From: Bartonella sp. M0283
GTDB lineage: Bacteria > Pseudomonadota > Alphaproteobacteria > Rhizobiales > Rhizobiaceae
Assembly: GCF_016100455.1 (NCBI RefSeq)
Contig: NZ_JACFSK010000001.1
Location: 2,349,771-2,413,770 of the forward strand
Direction of reading: 5' to 3'
DNA length: 64,000 nt
Shown: positions 9,673 through 20,033 of the stretch, piece by piece
How positions within the stretch are numbered: the stretch's first letter is position 1
Layout of the letters: each line of letters begins with the position of its first letter
Program-made: the position numbers and the translations under genes
The notes under the pieces: generated by a model
Told to the model about the DNA's origin: nothing
The model's input: only the letters and a program-made list of their open reading frames with translations
The model's database searches: none

Positions 9673-9775
9673 AAACTGCGGCAAATTGTATTTCCTGAAG
9701 CAAGAACTCTTTACGTTTTGATCTGGTCACTTTAAACATAGATTAAGTGAAAAACCCAACAAAGGGAGTTCGGGT

Positions 9776-10246
9776 ATGATGACGACTAATAAAGAAGACC
9801 AGCATGATGTGGCAATCAGCCTTTTACATTTGAAGGACGCACGTTTACTTGCTCCTCTTCTTGCAAGTTATACCCAGGCGTTAAAACGCGGTGCACCGCG
9901 TCGGCCCGATGAATATTACGCCGAGCAACTGCTTCAGGACCGTACAGCCGAAGTACTTGGCGCGCATGTCAATGGCGAGCTCGTCGGATTTGTCATTTTT
10001 TATGACCATCCCGAACCGGTTTCGGGGTTGCGTGCAGGGCAGGTCGATCATATTCATGTGCATCATGCTTATCAGGGCAAGGGCATAGCCAAGGCTATGA
10101 TTGATCTTCTTTGTGATAAAGCCGAGGAGCGCGGCTGGACAAAGTTGATTTTGAATGCTCCCCGTATCCCTGAGGACGGGCGCAAACTTTATGAGCAAAT
10201 TGCCGTTAAAGGGGACTGGACCGGCTATATTATACGGTTCGACTAA
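9776..10246 (+). CDS. GNAT family N-acetyltransferase
   Basis: A 156-residue acetyltransferase. The acetyl-CoA pyrophosphate-binding motif is QGKGIA at residues 100-105 within VHHAYQGKGIAKAM, preceded by the strand DHIHVH and followed by KLILNAP and KLYEQ, the usual order of GNAT motifs A and B. Substrate is unknown; there are no close neighbours that hint at one. The start at 9776 follows GGGAG with 7-nt spacing; a second ATG follows immediately. It is followed by a hairpin terminator, so it seems monocistronic. Confidence 0.85.
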   Translation: MMTTNKEDQHDVAISLLHLKDARLLAPLLASYTQALKRGAPRRPDEYYAEQLLQDRTAEVLGAHVNGELVGFVIFYDHPEPVSGLRAGQVDHIHVHHAYQGKGIAKAMIDLLCDKAEERGWTKLILNAPRIPEDGRKLYEQIAVKGDWTGYIIRFD

Positions 10247-10297
10247 AATCACTGAAGCTTTTTTGCTTCTATAGATTAATTATTCAAAATAAAATCA

Positions 10298-10335
10298 AGA
10301 AAACCGTTTTGTTTGAAAATGCAAAACGGTTTTCT
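10298..10335 (+). terminator. Long hairpin terminator after the GNAT gene
   Basis: Arms 10298-10311 and 10322-10335 are perfectly complementary over 14 bp (AGAAAACCGTTTTG), with a 10-nt loop. The 3' arm ends in TTTTCT, which supplies the U-rich side; the stem could also work in the opposite direction. Confidence 0.75.
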
Positions 10336-10339
10336 GTTA

Positions 10340-10369
10340 TTCGAGTAATATCTGCTCTTCGAGTAATAT
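10340..10369. repeat. 12-bp direct repeat with 18-bp period
   Basis: TTCGAGTAATAT occurs at 10340-10351 and again at 10358-10369, 6 nt apart, just after the GNAT terminator. Confidence 0.85.
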
Positions 10370-10788
10370 TTGTGGAAATAGCGACAACCGAGAATCAGTT
10401 CACGTGGCTAGCGTCGCTCGGAAGGCCTTACAAAAGGCAAAAGATGATTAAATTTATCATGTTTTTAAACGATTAAAACCGGATTTGTAATAAAAACTAT
10501 ACTCAATCCCAATGATTTGATGACAAGAATATGCTTTACTGCTTTGACGTGGAGCGAAATCCGCATTAGAAGAATAATGTTCTTTAGTTTTGACTATGGA
10601 GCATTCGGTTGTTTTTGGGTGTGACCTTTAATCCGCCAACTGAAATGGCCGGCCTGTAGCACTGGATGAAAAATATTGTTCCGGTGCATTGAAAGTTATT
10701 TCCAACCTGTTTGCAAAGCAAAACAGACGGGAGGAATGGCGGGGGTGGTTATTCCATAACCGCAGTCAAAACCAGGTCAGGAAAGCCT
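10370..10788. other. Intergenic region upstream of the sdh operon
   Basis: No gene is supported. At 10380-10440 there is a compact cluster of complementary segments (AGCGAC at 10380-10385 with GTCGCT at 10413-10418, then GCCTT-ACAA-AAGGC around 10425-10438), suggesting structured RNA or a regulatory leader. The rest is AT-rich and should hold the sdhC promoter. A reading frame enters sdhC from 10711, but its first 26 codons lack SdhC character. Confidence 0.45.
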
Positions 10789-11190
10789 ATGACAGATACG
10801 ACAACAACAAAAACGCGTCCTCTTTCACCGCATGTCAGCATTTATCGCTGGCCAATTACGATGGCAATGTCTATTGCCCACCGTATTACAGGAGGTGCTC
10901 TCTATGTCGGAACCTTGTTCCTTGCAGCATGGTTGATGGCAGCAGCTTCCGGTGATGGGGCATTTGAAGCAGTGAACGGTTTGTTCAATTCATTTATCGG
11001 CCGTTGCATTCTGTTTCTTTATACATTGGCTCTTGTTCATCACCTTGTTGGCGGTGTGCGGCATTTTTTCTGGGATACAAGAACTTATCTCCTTGAAAAA
11101 CATTGCGCGACCAAAACGGCTTGGGCAACAGTCTTTATTTCCATTATCGTGACGCTTCTTATCTGGATCGTCGGTTATTGCGTTCGTTAA
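10789..11190 (+). CDS. sdhC: Succinate dehydrogenase cytochrome b556 subunit
   Basis: A 133-residue membrane anchor of complex II. The family signature R-P-L-S-P-H-x-x-I-Y and the following SIAHRITG are present. Three membrane helices are visible, at roughly residues 30-52, 65-87 and 105-130. The second holds the likely haem ligand in LALVHHLVGGVRH. With SdhD it binds haem b and ubiquinone. The ATG at 10789 (MTDTTTTKTRPLSPH) behind AGGA is preferred to the upstream in-frame start at 10711. It is first in sdhC-sdhD-sdhA-sdhB, 19 nt before sdhD. Confidence 0.93.
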   Translation: MTDTTTTKTRPLSPHVSIYRWPITMAMSIAHRITGGALYVGTLFLAAWLMAAASGDGAFEAVNGLFNSFIGRCILFLYTLALVHHLVGGVRHFFWDTRTYLLEKHCATKTAWATVFISIIVTLLIWIVGYCVR

Positions 11191-11209
11191 TGGCAGGGAG
11201 AAGAAATTC

Positions 11210-11596
11210 ATGAAAAAAGATTTCAGAACAGAGCTTGGAAAAGTTCGGGGCTTGGGAGCTGCCCATACAGGAACGAGCCATTTTTGGGCTCAGCGTATGA
11301 CAGCGCTTGCTAACGTCCCGTTATTTATCTTTTTCATCGTGCTTGTTGTCTCCCTCGTTGGCAAGGATTATGCGACAGTACATGCAACATTGGCAAATCC
11401 GATTGTTGCAGTTGTGATGGCTTTGATGGTTCTTTCCGGTGTCTATCACATGAAACTGGGGATGCAGGTCATTTTGGAAGATTATTTTCCGAATGAAGCA
11501 ACGCGCATCTTGATGTTGGCACTCAATACGTTCTTTTGTTACATTATTGGTGCGGGTCTGCTTCTTGCCCTTCTAAAAATTACATTGGGAGGTTGA
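11210..11596 (+). CDS. sdhD: Succinate dehydrogenase hydrophobic membrane anchor
   Basis: A 128-residue anchor subunit with three membrane helices (about 30-50, 60-80 and 98-122). The N-terminal block [18 protein letters not shown] is characteristic of alphaproteobacterial SdhD, and [15 protein letters not shown] in helix II carries the conserved His and the quinone-site Asp-Tyr pair. It forms the membrane part of complex II with SdhC. It is followed closely by sdhA. Confidence 0.93.
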   Translation: MKKDFRTELGKVRGLGAAHTGTSHFWAQRMTALANVPLFIFFIVLVVSLVGKDYATVHATLANPIVAVVMALMVLSGVYHMKLGMQVILEDYFPNEATRILMLALNTFFCYIIGAGLLLALLKITLGG

Positions 11597-11601
11597 TCTC
11601 T

Positions 11602-13446
11602 ATGGTCACCACTTCTTCAAATAGTTCCACAACAAAAAGTGGAAAAGCCTACCATTTTGTCGATCACAAATTTGACGTCGTCATTATTGGTGCCGGTGGT
11701 TCGGGGCTACGTGCAACGTTGGGAATGGCCGAACAGGGGTTGAAAACCGCCTGTATTACCAAGGTTTTTCCGACACGTTCCCATACCGTGGCAGCACAAG
11801 GTGGTATTGCAGCATCTCTATCCAATATGGGGCCGGATAATTGGCAGTGGCATATGTATGACACGATCAAAGGGTCCGACTGGCTAGGCGATATGGATGC
11901 CATGGAATATCTGGTGCGCAATGCACCGGCGGCTGTCTATGAGCTTGAACATTATGGTGTTCCGTTTTCACGTACAGAAGATGGTAAAATCTATCAGCGC
12001 CCGTTTGGCGGACATACCACCGACTTCGGAGCTGGTCCGCCCGTTCAGCGTACATGTGCTGCTGCCGACCGTACAGGTCACGCTATTTTGCACACACTTT
12101 ACGGCCAAAGCCTGAAGCATAATGCGCAATTCTTTGTCGAATATTATGCACTCGACCTCATTATGACCGATGGCGTTTGCACAGGTGTTGTAGCCTGGAA
12201 TCTTGATGATGGCAGCATTCACCGTTTTTCGGCAAAAATGGTTGTACTGGCAACAGGTGGTTATGGCCGTGCCTATTTCTCGGCAACATCTGCCCACACC
12301 TGTACAGGTGATGGCGGTGGTATGATTTCCCGTGCCGGTCTACCGTTGCAGGATATGGAATTTGTCCAATTCCATCCGACCGGTATCTATGGTTCGGGAT
12401 GCTTGATCACCGAAGGTGCACGCGGCGAAGGTGGCTATCTCATCAATTCGGAAGGCGAGCGTTTCATGGAACGCTATGCTCCCTCGTTCAAGGATCTTGC
12501 TTCGCGTGACGTTGTTTCGCGTTGTATGACGATTGAAATCAGGGAAGGACGCGGTGTTGGTCCTAAAAAAGATCACATCTATCTGGTCTTGAGCCACATT
12601 GATCCTGCGATTTTGCATGAGCGTCTACCGGGTATTTCCGAATCAGCCCGCATTTTTGCCGGTGTTGATGTCACGAAAGACCCGATACCGGTTATTCCGA
12701 CGGTTCACTATAATATGGGCGGCATACCGACCAATTATTTTGGCGAGGTATTAAACCCGACAGATGATGAGCCCGATCGTGTTCAACCAGGCTTGATGGC
12801 CGTCGGTGAAGCAGGGTGCGCATCTGTGCACGGTGCCAACCGTCTCGGTTCGAACTCGTTGATTGATCTTGTAGTGTTTGGTCGCGCGGCGGCTATCCGG
12901 GCTGGCGAAGTTATTGATCGCAAGTCGGAAATTCCGCCAATAAACGAACAGGCAGTCGATAAGATCATGGATCGGTTCGATCGTATCCGTTATGCCAATG
13001 GAGCCAAACCTACAGCCGAGTTGCGTGAAAAGATGCAGCGCGCCATGCAGGAAGATGCCGCGGTTTTCCGTACGGAAGAAACGCTTCGGCAAGGTTGCAG
13101 ACGCATTTCGGACATCTGGAATGAATTGCCGGATGTGAAGGTAACCGATCGCTCGCTCATCTGGAATTCCGATCTGATGGAAACATTGGAGTTGGAAAAC
13201 CTGATGGCCAATGCGATTTCGACGGTTTATTCGGCTGAAGCCCGTCATGAAAGCCGTGGTGCTCATGCACGTGAGGACTACCCTGAGCGTGACGACAAAA
13301 ACTGGCGTAAGCATACGGTTTCGCGCTTGTCTGAAGATGGGAAAGTTTCACTATCCTATCGTGGTGTCCACCTCAACCCGTTAACCAAAGAGGAAGACGG
13401 TGGCATTTCGCTCAAGAAAATTGCGCCTAAGAAGCGCGTTTACTAA
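11602..13446 (+). CDS. sdhA: Succinate dehydrogenase flavoprotein subunit
   Basis: A 614-residue FAD subunit that oxidises succinate to fumarate in the TCA cycle. The dinucleotide-binding GAGGSG lies at residues 30-35, and the His that covalently binds FAD is His61 in [10 protein letters not shown]. Substrate-side signatures include HPTGIYGSG and [19 protein letters not shown]. The ATG at 11602 follows GGGAGG by 9 nt. An upstream in-frame start at 11536 would lie inside sdhD and is rejected. Length and all catalytic blocks are normal. Confidence 0.97.
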   Translation: MVTTSSNSSTTKSGKAYHFVDHKFDVVIIGAGGSGLRATLGMAEQGLKTACITKVFPTRSHTVAAQGGIAASLSNMGPDNWQWHMYDTIKGSDWLGDMDAMEYLVRNAPAAVYELEHYGVPFSRTEDGKIYQRPFGGHTTDFGAGPPVQRTCAAADRTGHAILHTLYGQSLKHNAQFFVEYYALDLIMTDGVCTGVVAWNLDDGSIHRFSAKMVVLATGGYGRAYFSATSAHTCTGDGGGMISRAGLPLQDMEFVQFHPTGIYGSGCLITEGARGEGGYLINSEGERFMERYAPSFKDLASRDVVSRCMTIEIREGRGVGPKKDHIYLVLSHIDPAILHERLPGISESARIFAGVDVTKDPIPVIPTVHYNMGGIPTNYFGEVLNPTDDEPDRVQPGLMAVGEAGCASVHGANRLGSNSLIDLVVFGRAAAIRAGEVIDRKSEIPPINEQAVDKIMDRFDRIRYANGAKPTAELREKMQRAMQEDAAVFRTEETLRQGCRRISDIWNELPDVKVTDRSLIWNSDLMETLELENLMANAISTVYSAEARHESRGAHAREDYPERDDKNWRKHTVSRLSEDGKVSLSYRGVHLNPLTKEEDGGISLKKIAPKKRVY

Positions 13447-13461
13447 GGGGAGATACTGATA

Positions 13462-14241
13462 ATGGTTCATATGACGCTTCCCAAGAATTCGCAAATCAAG
13501 CCGGGTAAGGTTTGGCCAAAGCCGGCTGATACGTCGAAACTGACCGAGTTCCACATTTACCGCTGGTCGCCCGATGACGACCAGAACCCGCGTCTCGACA
13601 CCTATTATGTCGATCGTAATTCTTGCGGTCCTATGATTCTTGATGGCCTCTTATACATCAAGAATCACGTTGATCCGACTTTGACATTGCGGCGTTCCTG
13701 TCGTGAAGGTATTTGTGGCTCTTGTGCCATGAATATTGACGGGTCCAACACCCTTGCCTGTATTACAGGCATGGATGACGTTAAACATCCGATCAAGATT
13801 TATCCTTTGCCATCAATGCCGGTGGTAAAAGATCTGGTTCCTGATCTCAACCGGTTCTATGCTCAACACCGCTCGATCGAGCCCTGGTTGCATACAGTTT
13901 CACCTGAACCGCAGAAAGAATGGCTACAAAGCCATGAAGACCGCCAGAAACTGGATGGACTTTATGAATGCATTCTTTGCGCATGTTGCCAAACATCGTG
14001 CCCAAGTTATTGGTGGAATGGTGATCGGTATCTCGGACCGGCAGTGTTACTGCAAGCCTATCGTTGGATTGCTGATTCGCGAGATGAAGCAAAGGGTGAA
14101 CGTCTTGATAATCTGGAAGATCCATTCCGGCTCTATCGTTGCCACACAATCATGAATTGTGCGCAAACATGTCCGAAGGGGTTGAACCCTGCAAAGGCTA
14201 TTGCCGAAATCAAGAAATTGATGATTGAACGGCGCGTATAA
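13462..14241 (+). CDS. sdhB: Succinate dehydrogenase iron-sulfur subunit
   Basis: A 259-residue protein with all three clusters visible: [2Fe-2S] ligands Cys80, Cys85, Cys88 and Cys100 ([10 protein letters not shown]), [4Fe-4S] ligands Cys170, Cys173, Cys176 and Cys237, and [3Fe-4S] ligands Cys180, Cys227 and Cys233. It carries electrons from FAD in SdhA to ubiquinone at the SdhC/SdhD membrane site. It begins 15 nt after the sdhA stop, behind GGGGAG, and is followed by a strong terminator that ends the operon. Confidence 0.97.
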   Translation: MVHMTLPKNSQIKPGKVWPKPADTSKLTEFHIYRWSPDDDQNPRLDTYYVDRNSCGPMILDGLLYIKNHVDPTLTLRRSCREGICGSCAMNIDGSNTLACITGMDDVKHPIKIYPLPSMPVVKDLVPDLNRFYAQHRSIEPWLHTVSPEPQKEWLQSHEDRQKLDGLYECILCACCQTSCPSYWWNGDRYLGPAVLLQAYRWIADSRDEAKGERLDNLEDPFRLYRCHTIMNCAQTCPKGLNPAKAIAEIKKLMIERRV

Positions 14242-14267
14242 CGACAAAGTTCGAGTATTTCATTTAG

Positions 14268-14297
14268 AAGCCGCGTGAAAATTCACGCGGCTTTTTT
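14268..14297 (+). terminator. Intrinsic terminator of the sdh operon
   Basis: A 12-bp GC-rich stem (AAGCCGCGTGAA, 14268-14279, with 14282-14293) runs into a T tract (CTTTTTT), 27 nt after the sdhB stop. Confidence 0.88.
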
Positions 14298-14666
14298 AAT
14301 TGGTCTTCGACATTTTCGAGTGGTCTTGAAACACAACAAGGTCGTAAAAATACAGAGCTTCATAAAAATACAAGGAGTGCGACTTAAAAAAACAGTTATG
14401 TTTAGAGGTGAAAGGTCGAAACCTACGAAAGGCAGTTATGTGGATTGCCTAACCGTTAAGAGGCTATGTTTTCCGGTATATCAATAATATTTGCTCACCG
14501 GTTTAGAGCTTTGTTACATCATGACCAGATGTAAATTACCGCGCTTCCACCAATTTTTTGAGTGCCGACTGAATTGTATTTCTTCAAAAGGAAATGGGCG
14601 CGTCGCAATCCATATGATCAAGCATAATTTTTATTACAGTTCCGGAGGCTTCATTTAACTCTTCAG

Positions 14667-14714
14667 GATAATTTTTATTGAACGATTGAGAATGATTTTT
14701 ATTGAACGGTTGGA
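14667..14714. repeat. Imperfect 24-bp tandem repeat
   Basis: Two adjacent 24-bp units (14667-14690 and 14691-14714) share the core ATTTTTATTGAACG and differ at about five positions, so this copy pair looks older than the perfect ones elsewhere. Confidence 0.75.
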
Positions 14715-15123
14715 GATGTTTTTTGTTGTTTTGCCGAGCGGGATAAGTGGAACTATCCATGTTGATGAAGTTTCGCTCATTTTTAGCCAACCCGCTTCAA
14801 GGCTTTTTTCTTCGGATACAATTTTCCAAGTGGTCAACGGGCTGACTTTATTATGCCGGATGATGATGGAATTTTATGTTCCGTTTTCAATGGCTTTCGC
14901 AATCGTGATTCGGAAACGGTAAAAATCCTTGATTTTTAAAAAGCTTAAAATCCGGAATGAACATAATCTGGTTTCTTGGCTTAAAAAAACCGGACGGCAC
15001 TTTATTATGTGCCAAAGGGCATAAGTTTCATATTTGTTGAATTGCAAGATCTAGTCTTTGCCAGTTGCTTGACTGATGTGGTCTTGACGAAATTACAAAA
15101 AGCGGGCCGGAAAGGAGAACAAG

Positions 15124-15165
15124 GCAATGACCGGTGGAATAAAAGCAATGACCGGTGGAATAAAA
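15124..15165. repeat. Perfect 21-bp tandem duplication
   Basis: GCAATGACCGGTGGAATAAA plus one A occurs at 15124-15144 and again, identically, at 15145-15165, followed by a further GCA. It lies in DNA with no supported gene. Confidence 0.93.
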
Positions 15166-15250
15166 GCAGGGAAGTCGTCATGCAAAAAACGGGAAAGTCG
15201 CAATGCGAAAAGTGCAAAGCGCGAATTGACCGGCCGCCAACGCTCTCCAA

Positions 15251-15335
15251 TCGGGTTTTTGAATTATTGAGAACCCGAATTACTCTTTTTGTTATCAGAC
15301 CCGATTCGAGGTATACTCGCTTGTTACGGGTCTGA
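15251..15335. repeat. Two consecutive hairpins, the second nested
   Basis: Arms TCGGGTT (15251-15257) and AACCCGA (15272-15278) form the first hairpin. Arms TCAGACCCG (15295-15303) and CGGGTCTGA (15327-15335) form the second, and its loop contains a smaller CGAG-GTATA-CTCG hairpin. The stems share a CGGGT/ACCCG core. The region could end transcription arriving from the reverse-strand gene that stops at 15391, although the T-rich tract after the first hairpin is on the forward strand. Confidence 0.6.
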
Positions 15336-15390
15336 TTGTTGGAGTGGACTTCTCTTTCAGGGAATTTCTCTCCCTTGATTAAGCTCATTC

Positions 15391-16632
15391 TCAGAGTGCT
15401 TCACCTAAAAGAAGTTTGGGAGAACCGTCAGTAATACCGGCTGCCTCCTGAATGAAATAATTTTTCATTTTTGGCATCCGTTCAACGAGACCGAGACCGA
15501 CATCGCGCAATAACCGTATTGGCGAAATGTCGTTGGAAAACAGTCTGTTGAGCACATCTGTTGTGATCCCCATGCGCACTGTCTCGAATCGGCGCCAAGC
15601 CTGATAGCGTTCGAGCCCGACAATGGAGCCAATATCAAGGCCAAGGCGAGCCGTTTCGACGATAATTTGGGCAAGGGCCGCGACATCCCTAAACCCGAGA
15701 TTCAATCCCTGCCCTGAAATCGGATGAATGCCATGGGCGGCGTCTCCTGCAAGCGCGAAACGCGGTTTGACAAAACTTCTCGCCAAAGTGAGGCCAAAGG
15801 GGAAAGCACGTTTTTCTCCCACGACTTTTAACGCACCAAGATGATGTCCGAAACGAAGCTCGAGTTCGGATTCAAAAACAATATCATCGGCAGCCATCAG
15901 GCGTTCAGCGTCTTTATTGCGTTCGTTCCAGACAAGCGATGAACGGTTGCCTTTAAGCGGCAAAATGGCAAAAGGTCCCGCGGGCAGAAAATGTTCCTCC
16001 GCACGTCCATTATGCGGGCGTTCATGCTCGACAGTACAAACAATACCCATTTGCCCGTAAGGCCAATAAATTGTTTTGATATCGGCAATGTCACGGAGCT
16101 TCGAGCGCACACCATCGGCAGCGACAAGAAGTCGGGCCTGCAATGTCTCACCATTGCTCAATTCTATATGCATCTCGTTACCGTTATTGGTAAAATTATT
16201 GACACTCAAAGCTTCTAAAACAGGTATTTCCAATTCTTCCGCACGACGATGAAGCGAGGCGTTCAGATATTTGTTTTCCACCATATAGGCAAAAGGTTCT
16301 CCGGGAGCGACATTCCCGTCAAAGGTCAGGAAAACCGGTCTCACCGGATCACTATTGCGTGAGTCGGTAATAATCATGTCATTGATCGGTTGTGAGAGCG
16401 GCTCGATTTCATCCCAACATTGAAGTTGTCTCAACATACGAATGGCCGCTGCCGCAATTGCCGATGCACGCGGATCGGTTTTCCAACTATCCTTCGGGGC
16501 TCTATCAATTACAGCAATTTTGAGGGACGGCACAGCCTGTTTAATCGCAACGGCGAGTGAAAGACCGACATAGGCACCTCCTGCAATGACGAGATCCAGA
16601 ACTTTATGGGGGTGGATTGCCGAAGAAGACAT
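15391..16632 (-). CDS. UbiH/UbiF/COQ6-type FAD-dependent hydroxylase
   Basis: A 413-residue flavoprotein monooxygenase of the ubiquinone-ring hydroxylase family. The N-terminal FAD-binding block is VLDLVIAGGAYVGLSLA, the DG block is LVAADGVRSKLR, and the second FAD block is FALAGDAAHGIHPISGQG near residues 290-310. It probably hydroxylates a polyprenyl-phenol intermediate in ubiquinone synthesis, consistent with the quinone need of the nearby Sdh complex, but which ring carbon cannot be told by eye. In the GxGxxG motif the second glycine reads as alanine (GGAYVG), a mild departure. It is divergent from tesB across 106 nt. Confidence 0.88.
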   Translation of the reverse strand: MSSSAIHPHKVLDLVIAGGAYVGLSLAVAIKQAVPSLKIAVIDRAPKDSWKTDPRASAIAAAAIRMLRQLQCWDEIEPLSQPINDMIITDSRNSDPVRPVFLTFDGNVAPGEPFAYMVENKYLNASLHRRAEELEIPVLEALSVNNFTNNGNEMHIELSNGETLQARLLVAADGVRSKLRDIADIKTIYWPYGQMGIVCTVEHERPHNGRAEEHFLPAGPFAILPLKGNRSSLVWNERNKDAERLMAADDIVFESELELRFGHHLGALKVVGEKRAFPFGLTLARSFVKPRFALAGDAAHGIHPISGQGLNLGFRDVAALAQIIVETARLGLDIGSIVGLERYQAWRRFETVRMGITTDVLNRLFSNDISPIRLLRDVGLGLVERMPKMKNYFIQEAAGITDGSPKLLLGEAL

Positions 16633-16738
16633 AGAGCTTCCTTTCGTAAGTATTGATGAGCGGGATGGTTGTTGACAATCATCTGCTTTCCTGTTTCACC
16701 TAATCGGTTTCGTTCAACTATCCAAGTGAATATGGCTC

Positions 16739-17611
16739 ATGACCGATCGACTTCAACATCTATTATCCATAATGGATTTAGAAAAAATAGACCAGAACTT
16801 GTTTCGTGGTCAAAGCGGAAATTCGCATTGGCAACGCGTTTTTGGTGGTCACGTTATTGCGCAAGCCTTGGTTGCTGCCCATCGCAGTGTTGCACCGGAC
16901 AGATTTATCCATTCTCTTCATGCCTATTTTATCCGTCCCGGGGATCCTGATCATCCGATTATTTACGAGGTCGAACCACTTCGCGACGGAAGAAGCTTTT
17001 CTGTCCGGCGGGTTGTTGCCAAGCAGAATGGCGTTGCTATTCTTTCTTTTTCATCATCCTTTCAGGTTGATGAACCGGGGCTTGATTACCAGCGCCCGAT
17101 GCCGGAAAATTTGCCTCAGCCCGAGACATTGTCCGGTGAACAGGCAATAGACAAAGCGATTCTCGAATCTGCACCTGATAATATTCGTGATTACTGGAAC
17201 GAACAGCGTCCGTTTTTGATTCGCCCTGTCGATCTTGATGATTATCTCAATCGCGACAAACACCGGCCGGTACAACGCTGCTGGTTCAAGCTGAATGGCA
17301 AAGTCGCTCCTACCAGAAGTCTGAATTCTGCTCTTCTTGCCTATCTTTCAGACATGACTTTGCTTGATACATCGCTGGTCGTCCATGGGTTATCGGTTTT
17401 GACCCCCGGTCTCATTCCCGCGAGCCTCGATCATTCTATGTGGTTTCATCGTCCGTTCAGTCTTGATGACTGGATGCTCTACGACATTGAAAGCCCCAAC
17501 ACCCATGGCGCACGTGGATTTAGTCAGGGATATATCTACACGCGCGACGGAACATTGATTGCAAGTGTGGCTCAGGAAGGCCTCATCAGGCTTGTCAGCC
17601 CCAAACCATGA
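16739..17611 (+). CDS. tesB: Acyl-CoA thioesterase II
   Basis: A 290-residue double-hotdog thioesterase. The N-terminal hotdog carries NLFRGQ and VFGGHVIAQALVAA, and the second carries LLAYLSDMTLLDTSL with the catalytic Asp, then SLDHSMWFHRPF and the C-terminal SQGYIYTRDGTLIASVAQEG with the catalytic Gln. It hydrolyses medium- and long-chain acyl-CoA to free acid and CoA in the cytoplasm. Position next to glnK-amtB is the common order in this bacterial order. The start at 16739 is supported by the family N-terminus, not by a strong ribosome-binding site. Confidence 0.94.
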   Translation: MTDRLQHLLSIMDLEKIDQNLFRGQSGNSHWQRVFGGHVIAQALVAAHRSVAPDRFIHSLHAYFIRPGDPDHPIIYEVEPLRDGRSFSVRRVVAKQNGVAILSFSSSFQVDEPGLDYQRPMPENLPQPETLSGEQAIDKAILESAPDNIRDYWNEQRPFLIRPVDLDDYLNRDKHRPVQRCWFKLNGKVAPTRSLNSALLAYLSDMTLLDTSLVVHGLSVLTPGLIPASLDHSMWFHRPFSLDDWMLYDIESPNTHGARGFSQGYIYTRDGTLIASVAQEGLIRLVSPKP

Positions 17612-18387
<776 letters not shown>

Positions 18388-18489
18388 AAGATTGTCTGCC
18401 AAAGGCAGAATGCCCAAAAAATAGGCAAATAGTAAAAATGGTTATCATATAAGCGTTTTTTATTGAGCTATATCGCGGGGCAAAGCAGT

Positions 18490-18505
18490 TGGCATGAAAC
18501 TTGTT
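18490..18505 (+). promoter_or_regulatory. Sigma-54-like (-24/-12) promoter upstream of amtB
   Basis: TGGCATGAAACTTGTT has the same 7-nt -24 block and the same 4-nt spacing to TTG as the element before glnK. It lies 54 nt before the amtB start. The C of the -12 GC is replaced by T. Two such elements in front of two partner genes support real function more than either alone. Confidence 0.52.
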
Positions 18506-18559
18506 AGGTAAGTAAACGAGTGAACGTAAAGCGCGTTCTTTTCCAAATGGAGAGGTTTG

Positions 18560-19876
18560 ATGGCGAGTTTGAAAAAATTGATTCCTGTGGCTATTGGGGC
18601 GTTTGCATTAATGGGGACGACTGCAGGCTATGCGCAGGAGGTAGAAACAGTCACCGAAGTTGTTAACGAAATTCCGGCTAAAATAGATTCCGGTGATACT
18701 GCATGGATGCTCGTTTCGACGGCATTTGTTTTGCTCATGACGATACCGGGACTTGCCCTTTTTTACGGTGGCATGGTGCGCAAGAAAAATGTTCTGGCAA
18801 CAATGATGCAAAGCTTTGCAATTTGCTGTCTTATCAGTGTTATCTGGTTTGTTGCGGGTTATTCTTTCGCTTTTTCCGGAAAAAATCCATATTATGGCGA
18901 TTTTTCGCTGTTGTTTTTAAAAGGCATATCTATTGATGACCTCAATGGAACATTTCCTACCTATCTTTGGGTTACGTTCCAGATGGCCTTTGCCATTATC
19001 ACACCCGCACTTATTACAGGTGCATTTGCCGAGCGTATGAAATTTTCCGCAATGTTGTGGTTTATGGGATTGTGGTCGCTTCTCGTTTATGCACCTATTT
19101 GCCATTGGGTCTGGGGCGGCGGCTTTCTTGGACAAGATGGTGTCCTCGACTTTGCTGGCGGGACGGTCATTCATGTCAATGCCGGTGTCGCCGGTTTGAT
19201 TACTGCTCTTGTTCTTGGCAAACGGCAGGGTTATCGCACCGTTAATATGGCTCCGCATAATCTTACTCTTTCGATGATCGGTGCTTCGCTATTGTGGATC
19301 GGCTGGTTCGGTTTCAATGCGGGTTCTGCAGGTGCTGCAAACAAAGTTGCAGCTGTTGCAATGTTGAACACGCAAATTGCTACCGCTGCCGGTGCTTTGT
19401 GCTGGATGATTGCCGAATGGGCAGTATCCAAAAAGCCGTCGGTTCTCGGCATTATTTCGGGTGCTGTTGCAGGACTTGTGGCTATTACTCCGGCAGCAGG
19501 TTTTGTCGAGCCATCCGGCGCAATCATAATCGGTATCATCGCCGGACCGGTTTGCTATTTTGCTTCCGTTTTTGTCAAACGTGCATTGGGCTATGACGAT
19601 TCGCTTGATGCTTTCGGCGTCCATGGCGTAGGCGGTATTATTGGTGCACTTTTGACCGGTTATTTTGCTTCCGATATTTTCTTTTCCGATCCGGAAGCTT
19701 ACGCAAAAGTTTCTGTACTCAATCAGGGATTCGGTCTCGTCGTCGCCATGATATACACTGCGGTTGTCACAACCATCATTCTTTATGTTGTGAAGGCCGT
19801 CATTGGCTTGCGTCCGACAAAACAGCAAGAAATCGAAGGACTCGACATTTCCTTGCACGGAGAAACAGTCCAGTAG
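18560..19876 (+). CDS. amtB: Ammonium transporter AmtB
   Basis: A 438-residue Amt/MEP/Rh channel. An N-terminal signal peptide (about residues 1-26, ending G-Y-A-Q) is followed by DTAWMLVSTAFVLLMTIPGLALFYGG and eleven membrane helices. The Amt signature D-F-A-G-G-T-V-I-H lies near residue 199 and carries the first pore His; FGVHGVGGIIG carries the second. It conducts ammonium inward across the inner membrane and is closed by GlnK. The ATG at 18560 is used; a TTG one codon earlier is less likely. A strong terminator follows. Confidence 0.95.
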   Translation: MASLKKLIPVAIGAFALMGTTAGYAQEVETVTEVVNEIPAKIDSGDTAWMLVSTAFVLLMTIPGLALFYGGMVRKKNVLATMMQSFAICCLISVIWFVAGYSFAFSGKNPYYGDFSLLFLKGISIDDLNGTFPTYLWVTFQMAFAIITPALITGAFAERMKFSAMLWFMGLWSLLVYAPICHWVWGGGFLGQDGVLDFAGGTVIHVNAGVAGLITALVLGKRQGYRTVNMAPHNLTLSMIGASLLWIGWFGFNAGSAGAANKVAAVAMLNTQIATAAGALCWMIAEWAVSKKPSVLGIISGAVAGLVAITPAAGFVEPSGAIIIGIIAGPVCYFASVFVKRALGYDDSLDAFGVHGVGGIIGALLTGYFASDIFFSDPEAYAKVSVLNQGFGLVVAMIYTAVVTTIILYVVKAVIGLRPTKQQEIEGLDISLHGETVQ

Positions 19877-19899
19877 ATTTTCAGTAGCATAAAAAAATG

Positions 19900-19931
19900 A
19901 AAGCCCGTTTTCTTTAAAACGGGCTTTTTAT
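19900..19931 (+). terminator. Intrinsic terminator of amtB
   Basis: A perfect 12-bp stem (19900-19911, AAAGCCCGTTTT, with 19916-19927), 4-nt loop CTTT, then a TTTATT tract. Confidence 0.88.
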
Positions 19932-20033
19932 TTTTCAGGCTTTTTTTATTGGTTAATAACCCGTTAACTCTCTGGCTTTATAGTCGGTCATAAAAAATCT
20001 CTTTCGACTATTATCGGGTTTTCAGGTTAGGTT

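Larger units (their letters stand above)
14298..15390. other. Gene-poor 1.1-kb stretch between sdhB and the ubiH-type gene
   Basis: No gene is supported. Reading frames here are short (about 60-108 codons), overlap each other and lack ribosome-binding sites. The 108-codon frame at 15009-15335 is partly made of a tandem repeat. The stretch holds two short tandem repeats (14667-14714 and 15124-15165) and two consecutive inverted repeats (15251-15335). It may be the remains of a decayed gene, but no family is recognisable. Confidence 0.5.

Noticed and set aside
12751..13314. 187-codon reverse-strand frame across sdhA
   Set aside because: Shadow of sdhA on the opposite strand.
14584..14837. Overlapping reverse-strand frames of 60-68 codons
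   Set aside because: Two frames compete over the same DNA and both translate the 24-bp repeat; no family, no start signal.
15009..15335. 108-codon forward frame in the gene desert
   Set aside because: No ribosome-binding site or known family; part of it is the 21-bp tandem repeat (NDRWNKS twice) and its end is the hairpin region.
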